A program made the translations under genes and the position numbers. The notes beneath the pieces are model-generated. The model was not told the DNA's origin. It made no database searches and saw only the letters and a program-made list of their open reading frames with translations. 64,000 nucleotides of DNA from Isoptericola croceus (GTDB taxonomy: Bacteria; Actinomycetota; Actinomycetes; Actinomycetales; Cellulomonadaceae): the NCBI RefSeq assembly GCF_029382255.1, contig NZ_JARLLG010000002.1, positions 496,001-560,000 of the forward strand. The letters run 5' to 3'. Within the stretch, counting starts at the first letter, position 1, and each line of letters starts with the position of its first letter. Shown piece by piece: positions 36,191 to 48,151 of the stretch.

Positions 36191-36808
36191 CTAGCGGAGG
36201 TACTGGATGACGAGTCCGAAGGCCATGCTCGCGCCGAACAGGACAAGAAAGGCTCCTGCGGTTTTCGTGAGCCAGGGCAGTATGCGCTCCATGCGGGCAC
36301 GAGCGCGCCGGGAGCCGAGCGCGATCGCCACGAACAGATCCCAGACCAGGACGATGGTGGACATCCATACCCCGTACGCGAGAAGCGTCAGCGGTGCGGT
36401 GGTGGATACGGCGGCGGCCAGGCTGAGGTAGAACAGCGCGTTCTTCGGGTTGAGCAGTCCCGATGCGATACCCAGAGCGAAGTTCCTTGCCCAGGTGGCT
36501 CGCTCGGCGTGCGGTCCACGATCGAGGTCGATGCGCGTGGTCGATCTGAGGAATGCGACTCCGATGAAGACCAGGAACGCGCTGCCGGCCAGTTGGATCA
36601 CGGCGAGCACGGTCGGGTGGGAGATGAGTGAGAGGCCGGAGAAAGCTGCGGCGATGAAGATCCCGTTCGCGGTGGCGATGCCCAGGCACACCCCGGTGGC
36701 GTTGCGCCAGCCGCTGGTCATCGCGGTGCGGGCGATGAGGAAGAAATCGACCCCGGGGATCAGCAGGGCCAGGAAGTGCGCGATGGCGACGGCGACGAAC
36801 TGCTCCAT
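36191..36808 (-). CDS. LysE/RhtB-family exporter
   Basis: A 205-residue membrane protein with about six hydrophobic segments. The start at MEQFVAVAIAHF is chosen because AGGGAG lies about five bases before it; a longer ATG 12 bases upstream has no ribosome binding site. Family blocks: LLIPGVDFFLIARTAMTSGW at the N-terminus and ALGIASGLLNPKNALFYLS in the middle, the classic LysE NPK motif. It exports small amino-acid-like compounds. The AraC regulator gene upstream on the same strand probably controls it. Confidence 0.9.
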   Translation of the reverse strand: MEQFVAVAIAHFLALLIPGVDFFLIARTAMTSGWRNATGVCLGIATANGIFIAAAFSGLSLISHPTVLAVIQLAGSAFLVFIGVAFLRSTTRIDLDRGPHAERATWARNFALGIASGLLNPKNALFYLSLAAAVSTTAPLTLLAYGVWMSTIVLVWDLFVAIALGSRRARARMERILPWLTKTAGAFLVLFGASMAFGLVIQYLR

Positions 36809-36884
36809 GTGCTCCCTCATGTCTGACGGTGAACCCGTCAAGCATCGAGAATGCGTGGCAGCGGCGTCTTGTACGTTCTTGCGC

Positions 36885-37673
36885 TCAGCCCCGGTAGGCA
36901 CCCGGTGAGGTGGCGACGTGGGCGCGGAACACGCGGTGGAAGTGGCTCTGGTCGGTGAATCCCAGTGCGTGGGCGGTCTCGGCGATGGGCTGCCCGTCGC
37001 GGAGCATGCGCCGCGCTGTGGCGACGCGGGCGTTCTGGCGCCAGGCCAGCGGGGCCAGCCCGGTCGCGCGCTTCATCGCACGGACGAGCTGGTACTTGGT
37101 CATGCCCACCAGCTCCGCCAGCTCGCTCAGCGCCGGGTTCGAATCGTCATGCCGCAGCCGGTGCATGACCGAGGCCAGGCGGGCGAACAGCTCGGGATCG
37201 GCCCCACCCGGAACCCGGTGCTCGGGTGCCGCGGCATCGAGCTCACGCGACAGTGCCCGGAATTCGGCCTCGATGCGCTCGGCCGGCGCGTCGGCGAAGA
37301 TCGACTCGCTCCATACGCTCACCCGGCGGTGCAGGTCGGGACGGCGGATCACGCTGATACCCGAGAACAGCCCGCTGCTCGCGCTACGGGGTGCGAGGGT
37401 TGCTGCCCACTCCTGGTCCATATGGATCATCTGGTACCGCCACACGCCGTCGTCCGGGTTGCAGTCGTGCACCTGCCCGGCCGGGATCAGGACCACGTCT
37501 CCCGGGCGCAGGCCGATGACACCGCCGAGGTGACCGGCGAGGACGGAGGCGCCCGCGTCGATCAGCCCCACCGAGAACGCGTCGTGGGTGTGCGGGCGGT
37601 AGCACGAGTTCTCCTGACAGGACCGCCTCGCCTCCAGATGCGGAAGCTCAGCGCTGCGCCAGAACTCGCTCAC
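36885..37673 (-). CDS. AraC-family regulator with cupin-like sensor domain
   Basis: A 262-residue regulator. The N-terminal half is an AraC-binding (cupin) domain with SCYRPHTHDAFSVGLIDAG and LRPGDVVLIPAGQVHDC. The C-terminal ~100 residues hold both HTH motifs (LSELAELVGMTKYQLVRAMK and PIAETAHALGFTDQSHFHRV) and the AHVATSPGAYR signature. A GTG start is used because GGAGG lies seven bases upstream. It precedes the LysE gene by 76 bases; such AraC-LysE pairs typically regulate amino-acid export. Confidence 0.9.
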   Translation of the reverse strand: MSEFWRSAELPHLEARRSCQENSCYRPHTHDAFSVGLIDAGASVLAGHLGGVIGLRPGDVVLIPAGQVHDCNPDDGVWRYQMIHMDQEWAATLAPRSASSGLFSGISVIRRPDLHRRVSVWSESIFADAPAERIEAEFRALSRELDAAAPEHRVPGGADPELFARLASVMHRLRHDDSNPALSELAELVGMTKYQLVRAMKRATGLAPLAWRQNARVATARRMLRDGQPIAETAHALGFTDQSHFHRVFRAHVATSPGAYRG

Positions 37674-37747
37674 ATCGCCTCCGTCCCAGATCAGCCCTAC
37701 CCGCCTGCGGGCCCTGCCAAGGCTTCGGTGTCTGGCCGCGAACGCCG

Positions 37748-37800
37748 ACAAGGCTCGAACCCCGGCCCCTGATTCATCGGGCCAATGGTTCGAGCCTTGT
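37748..37800 (-). terminator. Hairpin downstream of tRNA-Arg
   Basis: Fourteen perfectly paired bases (ACAAGGCTCGAACC with its complement) enclose an inner GGCCC/GGGCC stem. It begins nine bases after the 3' end of the tRNA on the minus strand and is well placed to terminate its transcript before the AraC gene. Confidence 0.75.
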
Positions 37801-37808
37801 GCGTTGGG

Positions 37809-37881
37809 TGCGCCTGAAGGGATTCGAACCCCCGACCTTCTGCTCCGGAGGCAGACGCTCTATCCACTGAGCTACAGGCGC
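37809..37881 (-). tRNA. tRNA-Arg (anticodon CCG)
   Basis: A 73-base cloverleaf: acceptor GCGCCTG/CAGGCGC, D arm GCTC-AGTGGAT-AGAGC, anticodon arm TCTGC-CTCCGGA-GCAGA with anticodon CCG, T arm around GGTTCGAATCC, discriminator A. CCA is not encoded. It reads CGG arginine codons, frequent in this genome. Confidence 0.97.
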
Positions 37882-37981
37882 GTGACCGACATCCAGGAGC
37901 GAGTGCTCACCGTATCGGCCGAACCGAGGTTACCAGGTGACGGGCGGGAGACGTGCATCCGATCCGCGACGGGGCGCCGTA

Positions 37982-38023
37982 CCCGACGGCGACCGGTGCA
38001 CCCGCGCACCGGTCGCCGTCGGG
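37982..38023 (-). terminator. Terminator of the lipoprotein/sigma-factor operon
   Basis: An 18-bp perfect stem (CCCGACGGCGACCGGTGC with its complement) and a six-base loop lie 28 bases beyond the lipoprotein stop. It separates that operon from the convergently placed end of the tRNA region. Confidence 0.8.
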
Positions 38024-38051
38024 CGGGGCCACGGCCCGCGGTGCCGTCCCC

Positions 38052-39533
38052 TCAGGACTGCTCGTCCACCGTGAGGGAGCCGAGGATCTGGCCGAAGGTC
38101 TTCTCCGATGCCTCCCCGCCCGAGCGGTACGAGATGTAGTAGACGTCCCCGGACTCCCGGACGATCTCGACGGTTCCGACGAAGTAGTCAGGATCCAGGT
38201 CGTGGTCCTCGACGATCTCGATGAGCGCCGAGGTAGCGCCGGCGACCGGCACCGAGGTCTGGCCGGGGCGCGGCTTCTCGGTCGGCCCGTCCCACGTGGC
38301 GACTTCGAGCTCGCCGTCGTCCGCCGTCCAGTGGCCGTACCAGCCGGTGGACTCGTCGCGCATCGTCTCCGGGACGGACAGGCTCAGCTGGCCGAACCGG
38401 GCATCGGTCCACGAGGCCGGGGGATCGGCCAGGTGCGGGTACTCGGGCAGGTCGTTGACCCAGGCGGTCCCTCCGGCCTCCGCCTGGAAGCTCAGGGAAC
38501 CGAGGAACGGGATCAGCAGGTCCTGGAGATCCGCGGCCGGGGCGTCGACGAAGGCCGTGTACCCGCGTCCGCCGTCGCGTCGGACATCGATCTGGACCTC
38601 GACGAGCTCCTGGCCGGTCTGGTCCGTGACGACAGAGGCGGAGGCGACCGCGATGTCGGCACCCGGCATGGCGAAGGGGGTGCCGTCCCGCGTGAGCTTC
38701 CAGGTGTCGGACGACGGCGCCTTGTCGACGCGGATCCGAGCGCCCGTCCCGGGGTGGATCCAGGCGGGACCCACTTCCTCTTCCTCTTCTTCAGGGTCGC
38801 CGAGCCAACCGTCCGGGACGCCGATCTGGATGCCTCGAAGGCCCGCGTTGCCCCAGCCGTCCGGGATCCCCGACGGCAGGTCGCCGAGGTCGGGAAGCTC
38901 AGCGGTCTCGCCGGTGGCGTCGAGCTCGGTGAAGGGTCCGAACCGCTGGACGGCCTCCCAGTCGTTCTCTCCGTCCACCTCGAGCGAGGCGACCACACTC
39001 TCGAACAGGTCCCGCGACGCTGCGTCCGACAGGTCACCTGCGGCCAGTGCGACCCGCACGCCGACCCAGTCCTCCACCACCGAGACGACGACCTCGTGCA
39101 GGTCACCGCCCTCGGGCGGGATGTCGTGGTGCCAGTACCGGGCGCCGTCGGCCCCGGGGACGTCGAACTCCTGCCCCAGCGCACCCGTGCCGAAATCCTC
39201 GCCGATCAGGTCGACGGTGTGCACGGTGAGGCGCGGCCCTCCGTCGGCCCCGCCGTCGCTGCCCGGCGGTGCCCAGGCGCCGGGCCAGCTCAGCCCCTCG
39301 TGGTACTCCCAGCTGGCCGGCAGGGTGAACGACAACCCACCGGCGGAACGCCGCACCTGGTCCTCGTCCACAGGGTTCCCGCCGGACGACGCGCAGGCCG
39401 TCAGTCCGCCCGCTCCCAGCATCGTGAGCAGGACCAGTGCTGTGACCGTCCGGACGGTCCGGCCGCGCTGCGGCCTGTGGTCGGCGCCCTGGTCGGCACA
39501 GCGGTCCGGCTGGTGCTGGCTGTCGATCGTCAT
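38052..39533 (-). CDS. Lipoprotein with three copies of a PsbP/LpqN-like domain
   Basis: A 493-residue exported protein. The start follows AAGGAG. A basic leader and hydrophobic core end in an LTAC lipobox (Cys47). The mature part contains three related ~120-residue units (~60-188, ~230-350, ~358-490). Each has a 'FTLPASW' or 'IGVPDGW'-type strand, a central VxGA segment, a valine-rich strand pair and a final 'ILGSLxV' or 'FLGSLSF' helix-strand. The last unit is clearly homologous to the extracytoplasmic domain of the sigma factor encoded just upstream (shared DLPxY, PPxSWT, GxLxLxVP, GxVYxxxY, GxILGSL). A glutamate run (248-253) lies in unit 2. It resembles the Mog1/PsbP-like fold of LpqN/LpqT lipoproteins; binding partner unknown. 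Co-directional with the sigma-factor gene, 76 bases apart. Confidence 0.85.
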   Translation of the reverse strand: MTIDSQHQPDRCADQGADHRPQRGRTVRTVTALVLLTMLGAGGLTACASSGGNPVDEDQVRRSAGGLSFTLPASWEYHEGLSWPGAWAPPGSDGGADGGPRLTVHTVDLIGEDFGTGALGQEFDVPGADGARYWHHDIPPEGGDLHEVVVSVVEDWVGVRVALAAGDLSDAASRDLFESVVASLEVDGENDWEAVQRFGPFTELDATGETAELPDLGDLPSGIPDGWGNAGLRGIQIGVPDGWLGDPEEEEEEVGPAWIHPGTGARIRVDKAPSSDTWKLTRDGTPFAMPGADIAVASASVVTDQTGQELVEVQIDVRRDGGRGYTAFVDAPAADLQDLLIPFLGSLSFQAEAGGTAWVNDLPEYPHLADPPASWTDARFGQLSLSVPETMRDESTGWYGHWTADDGELEVATWDGPTEKPRPGQTSVPVAGATSALIEIVEDHDLDPDYFVGTVEIVRESGDVYYISYRSGGEASEKTFGQILGSLTVDEQS

Positions 39534-39609
39534 CACACACTCCTTGTCGTCGGGGAACTCGAGCACAGACGCCGCCGAAGCCGGAAAGGTTGCCGGCCTG
39601 CGCGAACTT

Positions 39610-40830
39610 CTACGAAGGCAGCACGGCGAGCGACCCGAGGATCGTGCCGACGAGCTGCTCCTGCGCACCGTCGTCGGGTGCCGTGTACTTCAGGATGTAG
39701 ACGCCGCCACCGTCCAGGACGACCTCGATGACGGAGGAGTGCACGAGCTCGCCGTGGTCGATCATGTCCTCGCGCACCACCAGGACGGACGCGGCACCCG
39801 CCACGTCCGCCCGGGAGACGTTCAGCTCGTCACCCTTGTCCCAGGGGTAGCGCTCGGCCTGGCGGTAGACGGTGAGCTCCGCGCGGTCGTACGGGTCCTG
39901 GGTCGGCCCGTCGACCCAGGACCCGCGCCCGGCGGCCTGGTCGGCCGAGTCGTTCGTCCATCCGGGGGGAACCGCCAGCCGGAGCCGTCCGACGGTCTCC
40001 TCGGTCCAGGACTCGGGCGGCGTGGAGACGGGCTGGTACAGGGGCAGGTCGTCCCAGACCCCGCTCGGGGCATCGAGGACCGACGTCGGGCCGGCGGGCG
40101 GGATCGGTGCGCTCTGCAGCGGTCCACCGGCCGCCCAGTGACCCATCACGAGCAGCACTGTCGCCAGCGCTGCCGCGCCGGCGGCGAGCGCCACCCGGCG
40201 GCGCTTCTCGTGCTGCACGGCGCGCCGGGCCATGGCGCGGCCGTCCTCGGACACGAGCACGGGTGCTGGTGCCTCGTGGGCGCTGTCGAGCACGCCGCGG
40301 AGCCTGGCGAGGCCACGGGAGGTCGCCGACTTCACCGACCCGACGGAGATCCCCAGCTCTGCCGCGGTCTGCGCCTCGGTCTGGTCGAGGAGATATCGCA
40401 GCACGATCACCCGTCGCTGCGCCGGGGGCAGGGTGCGCAGCGCGCGGACGAGCTCGTCGCGGTGCAGCAACGACTCGGTGGGATCGGGCGCCGACGCACC
40501 ACGAAGCTGTTGGGGGTCGGTCATGACATCGCGACGCGTGCGCCGCCACGAGTCGATCCGGGCGGTGGCGATCACCCGCCGGGCGTACGCGTAGGGCTCG
40601 CCGTCGCCGACCCGGTCCCAGGCTCGGTACGTGCGCTCGAGGGCGAGCTGCACGAGGTCGTTGGCGCGGTGCTCGTCCCCGCAGAGCATGACGGCGATCC
40701 GGGAGAGGCCGGCGATGCTCGACTCGGCGAACGCCGTGAACCGGTCCTCGGCGGTCGACCCCCGGGTCAGGACGCGGACTCGTCCGTCGCTGGACGGCAG
40801 GGTCGGCGTAGCGGGGTCCTCGGTGGTCAT
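39610..40830 (-). CDS. Membrane-anchored SigE-family sigma factor with extracytoplasmic domain
   Basis: A 406-residue protein. Residues ~20-185 are an ECF-type sigma factor of the actinobacterial SigE family: region 2 (LVQLALERTYRAWDRVG) and region 4 (LRTLPPAQRRVIVLRYLLDQ, ISVGSVKSATSRGLARL) are complete. After a short basic stretch, a transmembrane helix spans ~213-235. Residues ~255-406 form an outside domain homologous to the repeat unit of the neighbouring lipoprotein. No separate anti-sigma gene is present, so the fused domain may act as sensor or brake. Release by proteolysis or action at the membrane are both conceivable. Start chosen with AGAAGG upstream. Confidence 0.88.
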   Translation of the reverse strand: MTTEDPATPTLPSSDGRVRVLTRGSTAEDRFTAFAESSIAGLSRIAVMLCGDEHRANDLVQLALERTYRAWDRVGDGEPYAYARRVIATARIDSWRRTRRDVMTDPQQLRGASAPDPTESLLHRDELVRALRTLPPAQRRVIVLRYLLDQTEAQTAAELGISVGSVKSATSRGLARLRGVLDSAHEAPAPVLVSEDGRAMARRAVQHEKRRRVALAAGAAALATVLLVMGHWAAGGPLQSAPIPPAGPTSVLDAPSGVWDDLPLYQPVSTPPESWTEETVGRLRLAVPPGWTNDSADQAAGRGSWVDGPTQDPYDRAELTVYRQAERYPWDKGDELNVSRADVAGAASVLVVREDMIDHGELVHSSVIEVVLDGGGVYILKYTAPDDGAQEQLVGTILGSLAVLPS

Positions 40831-41001
40831 GTGCACCTTCTCCGGTCGGTCGAGCGATCTGACCATAGACGTCGCGCCGGGGGAGAAGGTTGCCTGACCA
40901 TCGCGCCCGGATCGGCTGCCCGACGACGGGTCGCGTCGCCCGGTGCGTCAGCCGGTGGAAGGGGCGGGCCGCTCGTCGGCTGTCGCCCGTAGAATCGTCG
41001 C

Positions 41002-42687
41002 GTGACCCCTTCCGAGCTCTCTGAAGCACTCAGCTCTGCCCTGGCCGCGGCCGTCGCCGACGGCACCCTCGCCCTGCCCACCGACGCCGTCCCGGCGTCG
41101 GTGCACGTCGAGCGACCCCGGCAGCGAGAGCACGGGGACTGGGCCACGAACGTGGCGCTGCAGCTCGCCAAGAAGGCGGGCACGACGCCGCGTGCGTTGG
41201 CCGAGGACCTGGCGGCGCGTCTGGCCGTGCACCCCGGTATCCAGGCCGTCGAGGTCGCCGGGCCCGGCTTCCTCAACATCACGCTCGACGCCGCCTCGGC
41301 GGGCGAACTGGCCCGAACGATCGTCGAGACGGGCGCCGACTACGGCAAGGGCGCCTCCGAGGCGGGCAAGAAGGTCAACCTGGAGTTCGTCTCGGCCAAC
41401 CCCACGGGCCCGATCCACATCGGCGGGGTCCGCTGGGCCGCCGTCGGCGACTCGCTGGCGCGCGTGCTTGAAGCGAGCGGTGCCGAGGTGACCCGCGAGT
41501 ACTACTTCAACGACCACGGTGCGCAGATCGACCGCTTCGCCCGGTCGCTGCTGGCGCGCGCCCGCGGTGAGCAGGCACCCGAGGACGGGTACGGCGGCCA
41601 GTACATCGCCGAGATCGCCGACGCCGTGGTCGCCGACGCGCTCGCTGCCGGCGAGCCGGACCCTCGCACGCTGCCCGACGCCGAGGCGCAGGAGGCCTTC
41701 CGCGCGCGCGGCGTCCAGCGCATGTTCGGAGAGATCAAGCAGTCGCTCCACGACTTCGGGGTCGACTTCGCGGTCTACTTCCACGAGGACTCGCTCCACG
41801 AGTCGGGGGCCGTGGACCACGCGGTCGACCGCCTGCGTCAGGAGGGGCACGTCTTCGACGCCGACGGCGCGGTGTGGCTGCGCACCACGGACTTCGGTGA
41901 CGACAAGGACCGCGTGGTCATCAAGTCGGACGGCCAGGCCGCATACATCGCGGGCGACATCGCCTACTACCTCGACAAGCGCGAGCGCGGCTTCGACGAC
42001 GTCATCATCATGCTCGGCGCCGACCACCACGGGTACATCGGCCGCATGATGGCCGTGTGCGCCGCGTTCGGCGACGAGCCGAACGAGAACCTGCAGATCC
42101 TCATCGGCCAGATGGTCAACCTCGTCAAGGACGGCCAGCCGGTGCGCATGTCCAAGCGCGCGGGCAACGTCCTGACGATCGACGACCTGGTGGACGCTGT
42201 CGGCGTCGACGCCGCACGCTATTCGCTCGCGCGCTCGTCGGCCGACCAGAACATCGACCTCGACCTCGACCTGCTGGCGAGCCAGAAGAACGAGAACCCC
42301 GTCTACTACGTGCAGTACGCGCACTCGCGCACCTGCGCCGTCGACCGCAACGCCGCCGACCGGGGTGTGCGCCGGGAGGACGGGTTCGACCCGGCGCTGC
42401 TCGACCACCCGACCGAGTCCGCCCTGCTGGGGCGGCTCAACGAGTTCCCGCGCGTCGTGGCCCAGGCCGCGCAGCTCCGCGAGCCGCACCGCGTCGCCCG
42501 GTATCTCGAGGCCCTGGCGGGCGAATACCACACCTGGTACCAGCAGAAGGACCGTCGCGTCCTGCCGTACCCGGACGAGTCGGTGACCGACACGCACCGC
42601 GCGCGCCTGTGGCTGAACGACGCCGTCCGCCAGGTCCTGGCCAACGGCCTGGACCTGCTCGGCGTGACCGCGCCGGAGCGGATGTGA
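41002..42687 (+). CDS. argS: Arginyl-tRNA synthetase
   Basis: A 561-residue class I synthetase that charges tRNA-Arg. The HIGH motif appears as PTGPIHIGG and the KMSKS region as MSKRAGN. The N-terminal Arg-S additional domain (to ~90) and the anticodon-binding alpha-helical domain (~440-561) are present. A GTG start is used. It overlaps lysA by four bases, a gene order common in actinobacteria. Confidence 0.96.
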   Translation: MTPSELSEALSSALAAAVADGTLALPTDAVPASVHVERPRQREHGDWATNVALQLAKKAGTTPRALAEDLAARLAVHPGIQAVEVAGPGFLNITLDAASAGELARTIVETGADYGKGASEAGKKVNLEFVSANPTGPIHIGGVRWAAVGDSLARVLEASGAEVTREYYFNDHGAQIDRFARSLLARARGEQAPEDGYGGQYIAEIADAVVADALAAGEPDPRTLPDAEAQEAFRARGVQRMFGEIKQSLHDFGVDFAVYFHEDSLHESGAVDHAVDRLRQEGHVFDADGAVWLRTTDFGDDKDRVVIKSDGQAAYIAGDIAYYLDKRERGFDDVIIMLGADHHGYIGRMMAVCAAFGDEPNENLQILIGQMVNLVKDGQPVRMSKRAGNVLTIDDLVDAVGVDAARYSLARSSADQNIDLDLDLLASQKNENPVYYVQYAHSRTCAVDRNAADRGVRREDGFDPALLDHPTESALLGRLNEFPRVVAQAAQLREPHRVARYLEALAGEYHTWYQQKDRRVLPYPDESVTDTHRARLWLNDAVRQVLANGLDLLGVTAPERM

Positions 42688-44123
42688 GCGCCGTGCCGGA
42701 ACCCGCGGTGCCCACGGCGTCGGCACTGCCGTCGGGCGGCCCGGGTGCCGCCGGGACGCCGTGGTCGTCCGGCGCGAGACGCCGCACGGACGGCGAGCTG
42801 GAGGTCGCCGGCGTCGCGGTGAGCGAGCTGGCCGCCGAGCACGGCACCCCCGCCTACGTGCTGGACGAGGCCGACTTCCGCGCTCGTGCCCGCGCGTACC
42901 GGTCGGCGTTCGAGGCGGCCTTCGAGCAGGTGGGTGCCGGCGTCGACGTCTACTACGCGGGCAAGGCGCTCCTGACGGTCGCCGTCGCCCGATGGGCCAC
43001 GCAGGAGGGCCTGCGCGTGGACACCGCCTCGGGCGGCGAGCTCGCCGTGGCGCTGCGGGCGGGCGTCCCGGGTGCGGCGATCGGGCTGCACGGCAACAAC
43101 AAGTCCGACGCCGAGGTCCTCGCCGCGCTCGACGCCGGCGTGGGGCGCCTGATCGTGGACTCGCTCGTGGAGATCGAGCGGGTGGCGGACCTGGCCGCCT
43201 CGCGAGGGGTCGTCGCACCGGTCATGGTGCGCGTCACCACGGGCGTGCACGCCGGCGGGCACGAGTACATCTCGACCGCGCACGAGGACCAGAAGTTCGG
43301 CCTCTCGGTGAACCCGGGGCCCGACGGCGGCACGTCGCCGGCGCTCGCGGCCCTGGAGGCCGTTGTGGCCCGGCCGGAGCTGGAGCTGCTCGGGATCCAC
43401 TCGCACATCGGTTCGCAGATCCTCGACCCCTCGGGCTTCGAGGCGGCGGCGCGCGTGGTGCTGCAGCTCCGGGCGGACCTGGCCACGCGGACGGGCGTGC
43501 TCGTCGACGAGGTCGACCTAGGCGGCGGCTACGGCATCGCCTACCTGCCGGGCGACGAGGCGCTCGAGCCGGGGCCGGTCGCCCTCTCGGTCGCTCAGGT
43601 CGTCGCGGCCGTCTCCCACCAGCTGGGCACGCCGCTGCCACGGTTCTCCATCGAGCCGGGACGTGCGGTGGTCGGGCCGGCGGGCCTGACGCTGTACACG
43701 GTCGGCACGGTCAAGCCGGTCACGGTGTCGAGCCCCGACGCCTCCGGGGAAGCCGCGACGTTGACCCGCCTGTACGTCTCGGTGGACGGCGGCATGAGCG
43801 ACAACATCCGCCCTGCGCTCTACGGGGCGGACTACCACGCGGAGATCGTGGGGCGGGCGTCGAGCGCCGCGAAGGTGCTGTCCCGCGTGGTCGGCAAGCA
43901 CTGCGAGAGCGGGGACATCGTCGTGCACCAGGTCATGCTGCCCGGCGACGTCCGTGCGGGGGACCTGCTCGCGGTCGCGGCGACCGGCGCGTACGGCCGC
44001 TCGATGGCCTCGAACTACAACGCCCTGACGCGCCCACCGGTGGTCGCGGTGGCCGACGGCGCGTCGCGCGTGCTCGTGCGCCGCGAGACCGTCGACGACC
44101 TGCTCGCGCTCGACCAGGGCTGA
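42684..44123 (+). CDS. lysA: Diaminopimelate decarboxylase
   Basis: A 479-residue PLP enzyme making lysine from meso-diaminopimelate. The PLP lysine lies in [10 protein letters not shown], glycine-rich phosphate site in [11 protein letters not shown], active-site blocks [13 protein letters not shown] and CESGD, and the C-terminal [10 protein letters not shown]. The GTG start overlaps the argS stop; a GTG three codons later is an alternative. A ~40-residue Pro/Ser/Ala leader precedes the fold. Confidence 0.95.
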   Translation: MSAVPEPAVPTASALPSGGPGAAGTPWSSGARRRTDGELEVAGVAVSELAAEHGTPAYVLDEADFRARARAYRSAFEAAFEQVGAGVDVYYAGKALLTVAVARWATQEGLRVDTASGGELAVALRAGVPGAAIGLHGNNKSDAEVLAALDAGVGRLIVDSLVEIERVADLAASRGVVAPVMVRVTTGVHAGGHEYISTAHEDQKFGLSVNPGPDGGTSPALAALEAVVARPELELLGIHSHIGSQILDPSGFEAAARVVLQLRADLATRTGVLVDEVDLGGGYGIAYLPGDEALEPGPVALSVAQVVAAVSHQLGTPLPRFSIEPGRAVVGPAGLTLYTVGTVKPVTVSSPDASGEAATLTRLYVSVDGGMSDNIRPALYGADYHAEIVGRASSAAKVLSRVVGKHCESGDIVVHQVMLPGDVRAGDLLAVAATGAYGRSMASNYNALTRPPVVAVADGASRVLVRRETVDDLLALDQG

Positions 44124-44149
44124 TCTCGGTCTCCGTTCGGGAAACCATC

Positions 44150-45001
44150 TCAGCTGCCGGTCCGGCCGGGCCCTCCACCTGGAGCGGACGCCAGGTCGAT
44201 CCGGTGCCCTCCGGCGTACAGGTTCAGGCCACCGTTCCGGACGAAGCCGGCCAGCGTCATGCCGGCCTCGGTGGCCAGGTCGACCGCCAGCGTCGAGGGC
44301 GCGGAGACCGCGGAGAGGACCGGAACCCCGGCCATCCATGCCTTCTGCACCAGCTCGAACGACGTGCGCCCGCTGACCTGGAGGATGCACCCGGTCAGCG
44401 GCAGCCGTCCCTCGGCCAGCGCCCAACCGACCACCTTGTCGACCGCGTTGTGCCGACCCACGTCCTCGCGCACGCAGAGGACGTCGCCGCGTGCGGAGAA
44501 CAGGCCCGCGGCGTGGAGCCCGCCGGTGCGCTCGAAGATCGCCTGTCCCGCCCGCAGCCGCTCCGGCAGCTCCGTCAGTAGCCCGGCGGGCACCTCCACC
44601 GGGTCGTCGGCGACCGACCAGCGTGCGGTGGTGCGCACCGCGTCCAGGCTGTCCTTGCCACAGACGCCACAGGAGCTGGACGTGTAGAAGTTGCGTGAGA
44701 AGTCGGGGAGGTCGACGTGCGGCGCAAGCCTCACGTCCAGCACGTTGAGAGTCGAGTCGGGCCGGCCGTCGTCGCAGTAGCGGATGCCCAGCGTGTCTTC
44801 CCGCGCCCCTACCACGCCTTCTGACACGAGGAACCCGGCCGCGAGCTCGAAGTCGTCGCCGGGTGTGCGCATGGTGACCGCGAGCTGCTTGCCGTTGACC
44901 CGGATCTCCAGCGGCTCCTCGACCGCGAGCATGTCTGGCCGGGTCGTCGTCGCGCCATTGCGCAGCCGCAGCACCCTCCGCCGGTCGGCCCTCCAACCCA
45001 T
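44150..45001 (-). CDS. fdhD: Formate dehydrogenase accessory sulfurtransferase FdhD
   Basis: A 283-residue protein that passes sulfur from a cysteine desulfurase to the molybdenum cofactor of formate dehydrogenases. The working CxxC is Cys111-Gly-Val-Cys114 in SSCGVCGKDSLD; GRHNAVDKVVGWAL and QVSGRTSFELVQKA are the other conserved blocks. It is divergent from the dimethylglycine oxidase gene and probably serves the molybdenum oxidoreductase encoded ~13 kb downstream in the island. Confidence 0.93.
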   Translation of the reverse strand: MGWRADRRRVLRLRNGATTTRPDMLAVEEPLEIRVNGKQLAVTMRTPGDDFELAAGFLVSEGVVGAREDTLGIRYCDDGRPDSTLNVLDVRLAPHVDLPDFSRNFYTSSSCGVCGKDSLDAVRTTARWSVADDPVEVPAGLLTELPERLRAGQAIFERTGGLHAAGLFSARGDVLCVREDVGRHNAVDKVVGWALAEGRLPLTGCILQVSGRTSFELVQKAWMAGVPVLSAVSAPSTLAVDLATEAGMTLAGFVRNGGLNLYAGGHRIDLASAPGGGPGRTGS

Positions 45002-45103
45002 GTGCTGATCGAAGCAGACCGGCCGTGCGATGGCGAGCCCGCTGCACGGAGGATGCCCGCCAAGAGGGCGGCCGGAGATGTTGTCGAAATTCGTCGGCGT
45101 TGA

Positions 45104-47620
<2,517 letters not shown>

Positions 47621-47660
47621 GTCACCCATGCCCGACATGACGACCTCGACAGGGAGCCAC

Positions 47661-47792
47661 ATGACAGCGCAGCTCCTCGACGGCACGGCGACCGCCGCCG
47701 CGATCCGGGCCGACCTGCGATCCCGCGTCCCCACGCTCGCCGAGCGCACTGCCGGCCTGACTCCCCGCCCTACCGCCAGCGAGGTGAACTGA
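47661..47792 (+). pseudogene. folD: folD remnant (N-terminal fragment)
   Basis: A 43-codon frame starts MTAQLLDGTATAAAIRADLR, the typical beginning of methylenetetrahydrofolate dehydrogenase/cyclohydrolase, and continues to GLTPRP before an early stop. The catalytic and NADP-binding parts are gone. AGGGAG precedes the start, and its stop overlaps the Rieske ferredoxin start (ATGA). Intact FolD would turn methylene-THF from the oxidases into formyl-THF, the PurU substrate; another copy must exist elsewhere for that step. Confidence 0.8.
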
Positions 47793-48151
47793 TGATTCCC
47801 GTCTGTCCGTTGTCCGCGTTGCCACGAGGCGAGGCCGTCCGCGTCGAGGGCGACGTGCCCATTGCCGTCTTCCATACCGAGGACGGCGAGGTCCTCGCCA
47901 TCGACGACACGTGCACCCACCAGGACGCCTCCCTGGCCGATGGTTGGCTGGAGGGCTGCGAGGTCGAGTGCCCGCTGCACGCGTCTCGCTTCAACCTGCA
48001 CACGGGCGCCGTCGACGCGCCACCGGCCAAGCGGCCGGTCCGAACCCACCAGGTCCACATCCAGGACGCCACGGTCTACGTGACCCTCTCTGAGGACGAG
48101 CCCAACCTGCCCCCCGGGGTCAGCGCGGGTTCCGTGGGAGCAGCGCCATGA
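47792..48151 (+). CDS. Rieske-type [2Fe-2S] ferredoxin
   Basis: A 119-residue electron carrier. Cluster ligands are Cys41/His43 (CTHQ) and Cys60/His63 (CPLHASRF), standard Rieske ferredoxin spacing. It most resembles ferredoxin subunits of multicomponent dioxygenases. It should pass electrons from the next-encoded reductase to the oxygenase two genes downstream. The start overlaps the folD remnant and its stop overlaps the reductase start. Confidence 0.93.
   Translation: MIPVCPLSALPRGEAVRVEGDVPIAVFHTEDGEVLAIDDTCTHQDASLADGWLEGCEVECPLHASRFNLHTGAVDAPPAKRPVRTHQVHIQDATVYVTLSEDEPNLPPGVSAGSVGAAP

Noticed and set aside
37748-37881. tRNA-Arg with an adjacent inverted repeat as a phage attachment site
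   Set aside because: No integrase, no direct repeat of the tRNA 3' end and no phage-like genes nearby; the repeat is better explained as a terminator.
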